DNA of 64,000 nt from positions 28,210,001-28,274,000 of the forward strand of contig OZ316891.1 in NCBI GenBank assembly GCA_973895155.1, in the 5' to 3' direction. A program made the translations under genes and the position numbers. A model generated the notes under the pieces. That model was not told where the DNA came from. It worked only from the letters and a program-made list of their open reading frames with translations, and searched no databases. The DNA is from Marsupella aquatica. Its lineage: Eukaryota; Marchantiophyta. Position 1 is the first letter of the stretch, and the number at the start of each line of letters is the position of its first letter. Positions 48,873 through 60,500 of the stretch are shown in pieces.

Positions 48873-51227
48873 TTAATCATCTAAAGTTTCAAATTCTATG
48901 CCTCCATGAATATGTCTACATGACTGATTTGAACAAGTGAGTCGCTCTCCATTTGGGTCATATAGTCTGTCACGAGTGCAAGTGTCTTTGGGATAACGGT
49001 TTTTAAACTTAGAGGTGAGATCCCTAGTCTTTAGAACTTCCCAGACAAATCGGCGAGGATTTTCTCTGAAGGGACCTGCATAAGACTCGCCCAAACAGTT
49101 GTTGACCACATCTTTCATATCATCTTCGGTCAGGTTCTCAAATGTAGGGTAGCATTGTACCATATCCCTCACTTCCCAACATATCTCATCTCTAGTGACA
49201 TCCAAGATGGTATACTCAATCTTGGAACGCCAAATCTTACTTCCCCACTTATGGGAAAGTAAAGCATAGATTGCAGCATTACTTTCACGGTCATCATTTA
49301 TATTAACAAATGACCAAAGTGGATTGTTGACAAATATATATTGTCGGATGTCATAAGCCTTCCACAATTTTCTAAGGAATGGCCAAAGTATCTCTGGTAG
49401 AAAAGTGTCACTCTCGGCAATGTGTGAGAAGGGAGTTGGGAACAAACCACTATACTGTGGATTTGCAAAAGCCTTCACTAGAGAGTCATCAATAAGTAGA
49501 GTGTTTGTATCATCATACTTGTCTCCAAAACGACTCCACACCCCTGGGCCCTCACTCTTACTATATTAAGTGAACCCCCCTGAGAACAAACACCCCCCTG
49601 TACCCCTTCTTAATATTTTTGTTCACAAAAAAAATCCCATTGTTAATGTAAAAATATTAACTTTTCCTATTAAATTTTATCCTTTTGTAAATTATAATAG
49701 AGTTTTTCAAGGAATTGAAAACACCCTTGAATTTTTAGAATTACAAATATCATATTGAAATAGATAAAACTTTATCTTTCATAGGGGACTTGTATGTTAT
49801 GCTCGATCTTCAAGGTACATATTTTATATATAGATAAATAAAATTAGTACGAGAGAAAATTATAGTTCTTCCTATAGTTTACACATAGCCATGCACTCTT
49901 GTCTTAGTGTTCGCAAAAGTGCCTCTAAACTTCTAGTTTCATAAGTACTATATATGTATAATCCAGGAATAATACTCCAAAGTCTGAACCAACTATAACA
50001 AACATTGTTGAGCGCCTGAGACCCCTCCCTCAACACACAAACGCATCTGGCCTCATACCTGGTTGTTTGATTCAAGGGAATTCAAAAGTAATCTTGTCCT
50101 TCCATGTGGGATTGATCCATGGATCCCCATCAATCCTAGTTTCCCAACCAAGTTAGGCCCAAAGATTCTAGCCCAACATTTACTCAACTCCCCAGTTAAC
50201 TCCTAAACATGCGGGTAAACATGTCTACCCAAACCCATTTGTTCCACCATAAGGGGACCAACGAAACCAAACTTGCCTTAAGACAATAAATAATTAAATG
50301 TTTGATTTACTATATGGACACGTGTGCAAATAAAGTGATGACATGTGTGCCAACCATATAGTGACGCGTGTACTTGGCATTTTGGGTACCCTTGCATAAG
50401 ATTTATGTCACATGTATTGATAAGAGTCTTATTACTAATATTGTGGCGAATGTATATAGAGGGATGTTGCCTACTTTAAAAACTATTATAAAAATTAGTT
50501 TGCATTACATTAAAAATACCCTTGCGTTGTTCGCACGTCCTCCCTGTATTAGTAACACTAAGGGCCCAGGGCTCCACACCACACGCAAATCCTTCAACAT
50601 AATATTTGCTTTCCCATCTGCTACGTTCGGTCTTTTTATGCCAGTATCAAAAGCATCTTCTTGTGTGAAAACAAATTTAAATTGCCTCCGCTCCTCTTCT
50701 TTGAAAATCAAATTCATCATTTCATTAGTTCTTGGCCTCCCCGCACAAGTCCACAATGCGACATCAAAACCTTTGAAAGCCACCTCCAAAAATTGGTGCA
50801 ACCCTGGCCTTTCCACGTACATGAAATTGAATCCACCCCGTCTCCCCCAATGCACACCCCGCACAGTTGTTGTAGATCTTAACGGTCCCGAGCTTTTTGT
50901 TTTGATGCAATCCCAACAAATTTTGTTCAGGTCCAAAATCAAGAGTTTTCTTCTTATATCAGAGTGCAATTTAGGAGTGAAATCTGCAAAGATCCAAATG
51001 AATCAAAATTATATCTAAAAAGATATAAAAGAAGAACTTAGGGTCGAACCTGGATCGACCCGACCTAATGGGGAAAACAAACATATCATTTTTGAATGTC
51101 AAAGCATTTTGATATATCAATGTAGAACTACCTTGCTCAAATGCTTTGTCTTGGACCAGGGTACCGCTTGCTGAAGGTAGACCAATAATATCCTTCGATG
51201 GAAGAGATGCTATGACAAAACTTTGGT
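48873..51227 (-). pseudogene. FCP1/NIF-like HAD phosphatase domain of the transposon gene, split by a hAT element
   Basis: An exon at 51227 to about 51,060 is followed by an exon from 50983. That exon reads RRKLLILDLN, VALWTCAGRPRTNEMM and KDLRVVWS up to 50572, then after the hAT insertion RFGDKY, TLLIDDSLVKAFANPQ and LWPFLRKLW to a TAA at 48873. These are the four HAD/FCP1-homology motifs in order: nucleophile DxN, Thr motif, Lys motif and the acidic pair DD. The usual second Asp of DxDGT is Asn here, so activity is uncertain. FCP1-type enzymes dephosphorylate Ser or Thr, classically on the RNA polymerase II tail. Splice phases (phase 1 from 51300 to 51227) suggest it is the C-terminal part of the same long protein as the methyltransferase-like domain. 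Confidence 0.72.
49542..50571. mobile_element. 1,030-bp non-autonomous hAT element inside the phosphatase exon
   Basis: Flanked by an exact 8-bp duplication CTCCACAC (49534-49541 and 50572-50579), with terminal inverted repeats beginning CCCTGGGCCCT and extending to TTACTA with three mismatches. Removing it together with one duplication restores the VVWSRFGD reading frame exactly. It is AT-rich and has no transposase frame. Confidence 0.9.
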
Positions 51228-51299
51228 CTGTCCATATATGATTTCCAAACATAATATTTTAGATTATTGTGAAAAATAGAAGAACGAAACCATAATATT

Positions 51300-53583
51300 A
51301 ACCTCCACTACTAAATGACCCATATTCATCTATCATTTTATCACCTAGATCACTTTGGATATCAGAATTGACGCCAACAGGAAGCTGCTCCACCAACGTT
51401 GGCGACGCAAACACTGGACTCAATCTCAATTTGTCTATTATGTAATCAGGTTTGACCATTAACTTAGGCGCATCCTCCAACGTTTCTTTCAATCCAACTT
51501 TAGGTTCATTTCTCCAAATGAAATGAGTTGCATGACGGACTGTCTTCATATATCCTGTTCTACCTATCTCAGATCCAGACTTTTGAGACAAGCGTAATAT
51601 TATGGGGCTTCCGCTTGACATCCTTGTGAAGACCAATTTATTCCCTGACGAACAAAATTGAGGAGACTCGGAACAAGTTGAAGCACCTGCCTCTTCAGCT
51701 TCAACATTTGTTGTCTCTCCAAGTGGAAGGTTGTCTTCGATCGCTTGTGCAATACCAACTTGTATGTCCATGGTGGGTGTAGTGGCCCCAATATTCTGCC
51801 AACCTGCATCCAATGTGCACGATACCTGTGGTCTCTCGGGATGCAATTTTGATACTTCAGGGTTGAGAGGATTTGCTGGAGGGTCGCCCTCAGGGCAACC
51901 CGACATCACTATGTCGAGTTGAGGTAGCCCTTCAACACCGTAGGTAGTAATGCCAACCATTTCTGTTGCTCGAGCATCCCAATTTCTGCCAAAATCCTCC
52001 TCTACCATAGGACTTGAACCTCCATCATCATGCTGCAACTCACCATCCTCAAGGTCAACTCGCTGAGGGCCCGGTTGGGGGTTGTCCATAGGCCCGCAAA
52101 GAACACTTAGATGAGCTCTACTAGGACCATGTACTCCCATCCGCTCTTTCATAAGGGAGGGAATCCTGTTGCACAAAACCCTTGCATATGCTTGGGTGAA
52201 ATGGTGTTCTTGCAAAGTGTCTGAATAGACAAAACAATCTCGGTATGCCAACAAGGCCACCTTCAAAACCTGCCCTCCTGAAAAAAATCGAGGACAGTTT
52301 CCCCCTCACCGGAAAAACACAATAATATTTTTGAGCATGTGTCGGGGCTTGGCATGCGGATTGACAAATCCTCCTTGACTTCCGACCATCTCAAACATTG
52401 GAGCTTGCCGCAATAAATCTGCCATATCAAATGCGAGAGACTGCTCCTCTGTCTCATTCTCTTTTCCCTTGTTTTTCTCTTGCTTGTCAGCCTTCACTTC
52501 AATATTGAAATCACAGTCAACATCGGGGTGAAAACTAAATTTTGAATTGAACTCTGGCTTAAACAATTGATTCCAATCAAAATTGTCTTCACCTGTAATT
52601 CCAGCAAAAATGACCTGCTCAATAGCTCCTGTAAAAATTAAGCCCTACGGATTTGGGCGATCTTCCCGATCATAACTCCCGTATTCAACATGGATGGCCA
52701 AACGCTTTTCATGTCCTAATTTCCTTAGTGCACTTAAGATGTTGGCTGGAAGTGGCCCTGGTTGAGTAGTCATGACAACTACAATGGTTGTATTCCTTGG
52801 CAACTCCACAATATATTGGAGCAATACAAAAATTTCCGAATCTGTCCATTCATGTTGTCGTGCCCTACTAAAATCAACAATTGCAAGTGGACACATTGGC
52901 GTCGCCTCTTCCAATAACTCTGGCGTGGTTGTCTTCATTAGATTCTCACTGAAGAACGTCAAGAAAGGCTCTGTTCGTGTGCGCCCAACTCCACCAAATT
53001 GTTTGCAGTACAACCCGTCTAATCTCACCATTAGACTTTGAGGGAAAGCCTCCTTCACAATGTTCTTGCTTAATAAACTGCTAAGGTAGACCTCCCCAGC
53101 TGCTCTTCGCAATTTTGTCAACTCAAGTTGAGATCCCAAGGCCGGCATTATGTTGACCACCGAAGCCCACGATGTCCCCCCGGGAAACTTCTCCTTGTGC
53201 TTCTCAACAAAGTACTCAACAATGACTTGCTTCAATTTAGTCATTACCTTGATGGTATGAGCCATATCTGGCATTGACACCAGATCCATCTTGTTGGAGG
53301 CATCTTTCTTGAGAAGTGCTTTCTTCTCATAAACCGCGGTCAATATATCAATGATATCCTTAGAACTGATCTCCCCTTCAAAACATCTAAAAAGAGTTGG
53401 CGTGACCAACTTTAGTGGCCGCGGCCCACCATACTCTCCTGCCCCGCCAGGGAGCTTCCCTGCCAACCAATCCCAACAAATAGTTTGCCATAAATGGAAA
53501 AGCTTATCCTCAGCAAAGAGCAACCAAAAAATGGCTTTCAGGCTTGACTTTCCCATTGTTATCTTTGCGAGGGCAAACCAATC
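51300..53583 (-). pseudogene. Amino-methyltransferase-like region of the transposon gene
   Basis: This exon starts at acceptor 53583 (DWFALAKITMG). A TAG at 52645 is followed by continued open frame, and two single-T losses occur in T-runs near 52,308 and 52,284. Across these, the downstream part carries NPHAKPRHMLKNIIVFF, GEGETVLDFF, then SGG and QVLKVALLAYRDC. That is the KP..L...I.....G..VLD.F.G...L.AAL...RDC pattern of motifs X and I in class-beta DNA N4/N6 amino-methyltransferases. Upstream, LAIVDFSRARQHEWTDSEIF with TTIVVVMTTQPG occupies the place of motif IV, but DPPY is replaced by DFSR. The fold match is therefore reasonable, while catalysis is doubtful. After it comes a long acidic, probably disordered stretch to 51300, where splicing to the phosphatase exon fits in phase. 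Confidence 0.55.
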
Positions 53584-53795
53584 CTGCATTTACATTCATC
53601 CACCAAAAAACATGTTAGATGTTTAAACTTAGAAACTTCAACTTCTCTGCCTCGCCCCTAGAGCAAGGCGAAGAAAATGACAAAGCCTTATGAAAATGGT
53701 TGGGGCAATCATTGTATTCATAGTTCAATTTCGTTTGGGTCACTCCAAGAGCGAGGCAAAATTAAACTACAGTTCCAACTAATGAAAATGTTTAC

Positions 53796-55930
53796 CTGGT
53801 ATTTCTGGTTGTCTGTACTTTGGTTTGTTCCAATTCCTGGACGCGGTGGTTTCCCACATTCATCAAATTGCCTTCTTGCATGAACAACTATCTCTAGAAA
53901 ACAAGACTTAAACTGCATGGTCTGGTTTACTGCATTTGAAAGGCTCGAGTGCTCGACCAAAATTGCCCTTGGAGTGAGGTCTGATAAGATCCTCGCTTTC
54001 CGATATTGGAGTTTGCTAGCAAGATCAGTTAGCTTGGCATCCTTGTCTGCCCACCCTTAAATCCATTGTGCAGCCTTTGCGGAATGTTGCCCACTGATTG
54101 CAAGAAATTGTATCTCTTGCTTCTTAACACCAAACAAAAACTACTTCCGATCGCGTGCGGTATTGTCAAAATGTAACAACTGCTTAGTGCGCTCTAGAAA
54201 TGGAATCAAATTTGCAACATGTGGTTCCTAGCCAGGGTTTTTCATCATTGATTTTGCTATCTCTAAGGCATGAGCCTGGTTGAACATCCGATACACAAAA
54301 ACTACAATAGGCGGAAGAATACTTTTAACCGGGATTTCAAAAACCTCCCTGATTCCAAAAGTGTAGTATTGCTCGATGTTCCGCAAAGCTTTCTGCCCCT
54401 CCAATACATCTCGTTCCTCTGGTGCATCTGTTGGGCATGTATCATCCTCCGGGTCCAAGGCCAACCTTGCTTTTGACGCTGACACGGGCTTTGATTTTCC
54501 AATCTTGGCCTTCTTCTTGGGCTTCTTGTCGGAGTCCTTATCTTTCTTCTTCAACGCTGCCTTTTTTCCTCTAGTACTTCCTTCACTCCTTGGCTCTCTT
54601 TGTTTTCTCTTCTTCTGTGTTTCAGCCGGCGTCATTTCTTTGGCCTTCATCTTCATCTTCCCCTTACCTCGATGCTTTTCTTCCTTCTTCTTTTGAGTTG
54701 AAATCCACTTCATGCAAGCATCTTCGTCAAACTCATCAGAGAAAATAAAACTCTTATCAATTGCTTGCTCATATGAAAAGCGTGCTGTTTCAATCATCCT
54801 CTGGACAACCCATGTTAGGAAGATCTATAAGGTCCGGATGATCATGCATGTACCGCTTCACAGAGAGGAATCCAAAGACAACATCAACCCCACTCAATTT
54901 GAATCTTCCATGCCTCTCAAGAACATCCTCTGTAGTGAACCCATCTGGAAGAAATCCCATTGAACAAATACTAGCCTCCGAGCGTGCTATCCACTCCAAG
55001 TTGATAATTGACGAGTACATCTTGATTGGCAAGTAAAGTCTCATCCACTGAGATCTTTCTCTGGATTCAATAATGATTGTAACATTGCGGTTATCACTAC
55101 AATTTACAAGGACCACAGGGCCCAACGCAACTATCTTCTTGTCGTTCATTGTCTCAGCAGTGATTGCCTTGATACAAATCATTGACAAGTCATTCTCCAT
55201 GATCCCTACTTCAAGTGCCCACAAAAATCCTGCCTTATCTTGTCCAGGGAAAATAAAGTCCTTGACATCCTCGGCCATAATATTTAACTCTGGGGATCCA
55301 AGTTGTTCTCTTGGCAAAACAAATTGAAACGACAAACATTAAAGCAAGAGATCTTCTGTGTCGCCTCGCCCCTAGAGCGAGCTGGAGACAAGGTCTGCAT
55401 CAACAAACATGTGGGTTGGGTCGCTCCTGGAGCGACCCTAGGAAAACTTAAATCAAGGTCCAACCAACAACAAATTTGGGTCGCTCCTGGAGCGACCCTA
55501 GGAAAACTTAAATCAAGGTCCAACCAACAACAAATTTGGGTCGCTCCTGGAGCGACTCTAGGAAAACTTAAATCAAGGTCCAACCAACAATAAAGTTGGG
55601 TCGCTCCAGGAGCGACCCTAGGAAAACTTAAATCAAGGTCCAACCAATAACAAAGTTGGGTCGCTCTTGGAGCGACCCACGACAAATCTTAGGCAAGATA
55701 GGGTCGCTCTAAGAGCGACCCTTCAAAGACTAACTTGCATCAATTTTTGAATCATACTTACGTGGAACTGTGATATGAAATCCCTTTGAGGCGGCCAAAG
55801 CGGATTCCACCGACATCTTTAGTAAAGTGTCTTGAGAATCATACTCAAAGATTTTACTAGAATCAAAGTTCAGGGACTACCCAGAACTAGAAGTGCTAGT
55901 AGAATCATCAGAACTAGAGGAAGTGGCCAT
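53796..55930 (-). pseudogene. N-terminal exons of the transposon's multidomain gene
   Basis: A start ATG at 55930 opens a Ser-rich exon (MATSSSSDDSTSTSSS) ending at donor 55762. The next exon, 55307-53796, begins QLGSPELNIMAEDVKDFIFP in matching phase. It holds an unrecognised globular part (MYSSIINLEWIARSE, GVDVVFGFLSVKRYM), a one-base frameshift at about 54,795 and a Lys-rich, probably nuclear segment (KGKMKMKAKEM, KKKDKDSDKKPKKKAKIGK). A last part has in-frame stops at 54228 (TAG), 54141 (TAG) and 54057 (TAA) but clear coding continuity to KYQ at donor 53796. A TAG at 55877 also breaks exon 1. The function of this part is unknown. Confidence 0.6.
55415..55725. repeat. 60-bp tandem array with GGTCGCTCC/GGAGCGACC palindromes, in intron 1
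   Basis: Five units at exact 60-bp spacing (about 55,418, 55,478, 55,538, 55,598 and 55,658) plus a partial one. Each has gggtcgctcc(t/a)ggagc, then gaccctaggaaaacttaaat, then caaggtccaaccaa. It lies in the first intron of the minus-strand gene. Regular frames through it are an artefact of the 60-bp period. Confidence 0.9.
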
Positions 55931-57515
55931 TGAAAAATGCCTCACAAACATTTAGATGACACATGGCAGCCTAGTATACGAGAACGCCTATAGCTAGACC
56001 ACACCACGGAGCGAGGCTACAGAGCGAGGAAAAAAATCTACTATGAGCAAGGAAAAATCAACAGAGCGAGGCAAGAAAATCTACTATGAGCGAGGCAAGA
56101 AGGAGGAGGGAAACCAGGGCAGCCGGGCAAGAAGACAATGAAGGAGGAGATGGATGCAAGAAGACAATGAGGCAAACGAGGTAATGTCTTTGCCTTTTGC
56201 CTTCCTATACCCTCACTGCCATGGTCGATCCTACCTGCGACCCCCAGCCACGGCCGATCGTACCTTCAACGCCCAGCCATGGCCGATCGTACGCGACCTT
56301 ACGCAACCCAGCCACTTGCTCCCTTCCACGCGCCTGTGAACTCGCAACCCTCATAATGACCTAGCTGTACGGGTATCCATAGATTTTGAAAAATGATGCA
56401 CGGTCGTACGGGTGTCCACAGAATGCCGATCAGAGTAATCAGACTTTCAGCCGCTCGATGTTGTGAACCCCTTCAAGACAAACTTGGCTAAAGTTTGCTC
56501 ACAAATGGTATAAAGCTCTACAGTTCCAATCATTTCTCTCTTTTGTATGGCGCGTGCGTTTCTGGTCATTGCTCACTCTCGGTCTCGCCCTTCGGCCCTT
56601 GTCTATCTTGCTTCTGTTCGGTGACTGATTCGACTGACTTGGACATTTATGGTTACAAGAGTTCGTGCAAGGAAAGTCCTGTTTCAAGTACATTGCATTA
56701 GTTTTGGTGTCCTTGGTTGGCGACACGTCTTCTACAGTCCTTAAGAGAGGTATTACTTCATCTACCATTCTCTTAATTTCTTCTCTATGATATCCACCAA
56801 ATATTTGGCCCTAGCTTTATCTTAATATATGGACCAAACTAAGCCCTAGATAATGTAGGGTTCCTAACGACACACTCGTCTACCCACACGTCTACACACT
56901 TCAATGGTCTAATTCAGCTTAATCATTCCCATTATTTATTCATTTCCATATTTTCTCTTTTCCTTCACAATTCTTGCTTCTCCAGGAGTGTGCTCGTCTT
57001 TTCTTGCTCTCCCCTTGCCTCGCTCCAAGAGCGTCATGCCCTTGCCTCGCTCCAAGAGCGTCATACACTTACCTTTCATCAGGAGCATCCTGCCCTTTCT
57101 TTTCTCCAAGGGCATCCGCTCTCCATTGCCTCGCCCCTAGAGCGACCCTCCTTCACCTTGCCCCTAGAGCGTCTCTCCATCGCCTCCCCCCTAGAGTGAC
57201 CCTCATTCACCACGCCCCTAGAGCGTCCCTCCATTGCCTCACCTCTAGAGCGGCCCTCCATCGCCTCACCCCTAGAGCGACCCTCCATCGCCTCGCCCCT
57301 AGAGCGTCGCAACCTTGCCTCGCTCCAAGAGCGTCCCTGACCTTAGAATCCTGTTGTGTAAAGCCAATACACATAAACTCCCAAATATTTTTTTCCTTTA
57401 AATAGAATTCAAATGTTTAGATCTAAAATTGTAATATCTAGAGTAGTGCTTATCAGTATGCACATCAGCTGAACAATTTTTAAATGTTTTTGGATGCAGA
57501 GATCCTTTCGCTACC
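55931..57515. promoter_or_regulatory. Divergent intergenic region of the inner transposon
   Basis: Separates the two divergent genes and must hold both promoters. It contains scattered gagcgaggc motifs (55,990-56,100) and an array at 56,998-57,335 of ~29-bp units, gcctcgcccctagagcgacc plus ctccatc. The CGCTC/GAGCG words are the same as in the intron-1 array and near 53,655. Repeated binding of an element-encoded or host factor is plausible but not shown. Confidence 0.55.
56998..57335. repeat. ~29-bp array of CCTCGCCCCTAGAGCG units
   Basis: About a dozen degenerate units, alternating gcctcgctccaagagcgtc and gcctcgcccctagagcgacc forms. Frames through it give a repeated LAPRAS peptide and are not convincing genes. 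Confidence 0.85.
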
Positions 57516-60500
57516 ATGAGTAAATTTATGCGAGGGGATGAAGTTTCATTGATAATTGATGGTTTTGAAGTGGCAATTAGGACCATCCAAAAGGTTGATC
57601 CCAAAGACACTATACACAATATTTGTCTTGGGAAAAATCAAATTGGGGTCCTTATCGAGAGGTGTCTTGAAACATCTTGTCCACTACCATTTCCATCCAA
57701 AACATCATCGAGCCTAGGTGATGCAGTTGACTCGTGTGTGATCTGGGATTCTTCCTTGGCATATTTGAGGTCTTCAACATTGCCGAAAAGAACCGCTATG
57801 GATGGTGTTCCTACTCCAGTGGACGGGGATGAAGGATGTTATGAAATGGACGTTGGTGGTAAGGAGGCAACCTTGCTGAAGGAGAGGAGGTTGAGATGTT
57901 CATTTTAGATGAACTTGTATCAAAAGAAGTTGTCTTCAATACCAATCCAATGGACACTTGTCATAGTGAACGACTCGGTGTTGGCCGTGTCAGTATACAA
58001 ATATCAGAGGTTGTTCAGGGAAATAGAAAACTACCGTATCCGCATCCTGGAGCTGACACAGTGCAAGAGGCAATGCAGACTTGGGTAATGTGGGATGTTG
58101 CTGATGTTTCAAGAAAAGGCTCTATTCGAGGTTCTGGCGTGTTTGTTGGTGCAAACCCGGGTGCAAACCTGTTTAAGGATCTTCCATTGAAAGATTTTAC
58201 AATGCGTTCCAACTGGATGGCAGAGGAAGTTGACTTGTATGATGTTTCTCATTGTCGTAAGGTTGTGACAGGGGTTATCACAGTTCCTTTTGAAGCAGGT
58301 GCTGTTGATGATGAACTTCTTGGTCCAGAGCATGTGGGTGTAGCTGTTGTGAATATCAACGATCCCGCATTATTCCCAAATATCCGTGCTGGTACTCCAG
58401 GTTTGGTGAGGTGGGAAATCAAATCTTTGTTGTTGATTTCATCTCAAATGTTTCTTGGGGATATCCTTGAGAAAGGTTCACATGTGTGGATAGAATCGGG
58501 TCGAAATGAGAGCGACCTGGATTTGGATGGTGATGGGAAACCTCCAAAAAGACCATATAATTTCATTAGAAGGACCAAAGTGGATCTGGAGGAGAAAAAA
58601 AAACATTTGCAATCAAGGGCGCTTTTGAAAATCACCGAGGAGTCCATTGATTCCATCCAAAGAGAAGGTTGTTGCAGGTTAAAGTGTTGCTTGAACATGC
58701 CAAGAGAGGACTTGGAGGCAATGAGGAGGGAATTCCATGGAATGTCAAGTGACAACAAAACAAGTCATATCTTCAATCTTTTTGGGTGTAGAGAAGACCA
58801 AGTCAAGAGAAAAGGATATTTTGTTCTAAAGGGACGTGTGGTTTGTAAGGATGCGTTCATAAAAATGCATGGGTTTAGTACGGCAAAGTATTATGATTAC
58901 AAAAATCAGTACGAAGCTGGGTGCACAATTGGTTTTCATGGAAATCAAGGGCAACATAAGACACGATCAAGCACCTTGCATGCTCGTGCATTGTTGGAGT
59001 CCATTTTAATCCAAAATGGAGAACCAATGCCACATCTTCCCTATGGTGGGTCCAACAGCACCGATACTGTCGACGGGACTATCGAATATCGACTCCCATC
59101 ATGTTTCACTAAGAAGGAGATTTTTGGTATTTGCAAAGATGGAATTGGACGGCTACGCTAAGGTTACTGAAGTTACCATGTACAACATCTGGAAAAATTC
59201 TTTTGATAATTTTGACTTTCACAATGGCAGTGCATTTGCCAAGTGCACATTTTGCACTGAGTTCAAAGATCAATTGATGCGGGAGAAGAGAAAAAAAGAG
59301 CGTGCAGAGATTGAAGAGAAAAGAGCACGACATCTTCGTGAACAAATGTCAAGGAGATATGTTTACTATGCTCATAGGGTTCTTGCAAAGAAGGATCCTC
59401 AACACTTTAGTTTGACTGGCCTTTGGCCTGGACATGCAGACTTCACTATGACATCTTTGGCCAAATGCCTTCGAGATTTGGAGGATTACACTGGAGACAA
59501 AATGGGAGACATGCTTGAAGCTTTCAATTGGAACGCAACTAGGCCAATATTTCAGTCTCTTTTGGACTTTGAAGCATTTCAAGCGGGTTACTTGGAACCC
59601 AAAAATGTTTCAATTCTCAAGTTTCAAGGCCTTGATGACGGTCAGGAGAGCCAAAAAACCAGCACAACAGATGCTGGTTCTAGAGTTGATCCTGAGACTA
59701 CGAGCTCTTTCAAGCCCTTACCAAGGCACCTAACAAGCCCTTACCAAGGCACCTAACACTGCAGATGGACAATTCAGGAAAAGATAATAAAAATCAATAT
59801 GTGATGGCATTTTGCAGCGAGCTTGTTAGCAGGGGGTGTTTGAAACTGTGCAAATGTCATTCCTCATGGTTGGCCACACCCATGAGGATGTGGATGCACT
59901 ATTTTCTCAAGTATCCAAACAGGTCAGGTACAAAGAGGTTGCTACCCTCCTTGCGTTGATGGCTGAGGTTTGGGAGTGTGAAAGCATCCATCCCGTACCA
60001 CGATTGATTCAGGAGGTTGCATCTTACAAGCAGTATTTGAAGGCTTTCCAAGTGAAAGAGATTGAAGGTCACTCAAAACCAGTGGCATTTCTATTCTCCA
60101 TGAGGGATAATGTGCCAGTGTATCAATATAAAGCACATGTCAAACAACCTTGGCCTCCAGCAACAGGGAGGTCAATTTGGAGAACTGATCTCATCACAAA
60201 CACGCTCATTTTACCGGAGGGCCAACCATTTGCAAAACCTATATCGGGGGAGGTACAAAAGAAAGCCGAGGAAATCATCCCATTCCTTAATCGTTACATT
60301 GATTTCTTGAGGAAAAGTTGCAAGGATGAGACCTCTGCAGCATACCGCGAGAGATTTCCTTTGGTGAAATATTGGGAGAGGCTTGTTATGGCACTCTCTG
60401 AGGCACTTACAATAGAAGGGGAGGGAGAAAGACAGTTGTCATTGACAACTGATTTCTGGCCAAAGACTAACCATGGCACAGGTTACAAGGTGATTTTGGG

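Noticed and set aside
55284-55725. 60-bp repeats with palindromes resembling a CRISPR array, and a repeat-coded frame on the minus strand
   Set aside because: The whole 60-bp unit is repeated, with no unique spacers, in an intron of a eukaryotic transposon gene.
56974-57405. 143-codon frame with LAPRAS repeats
   Set aside because: It is an artefact of the ~29-bp array upstream of the transposase-like gene.
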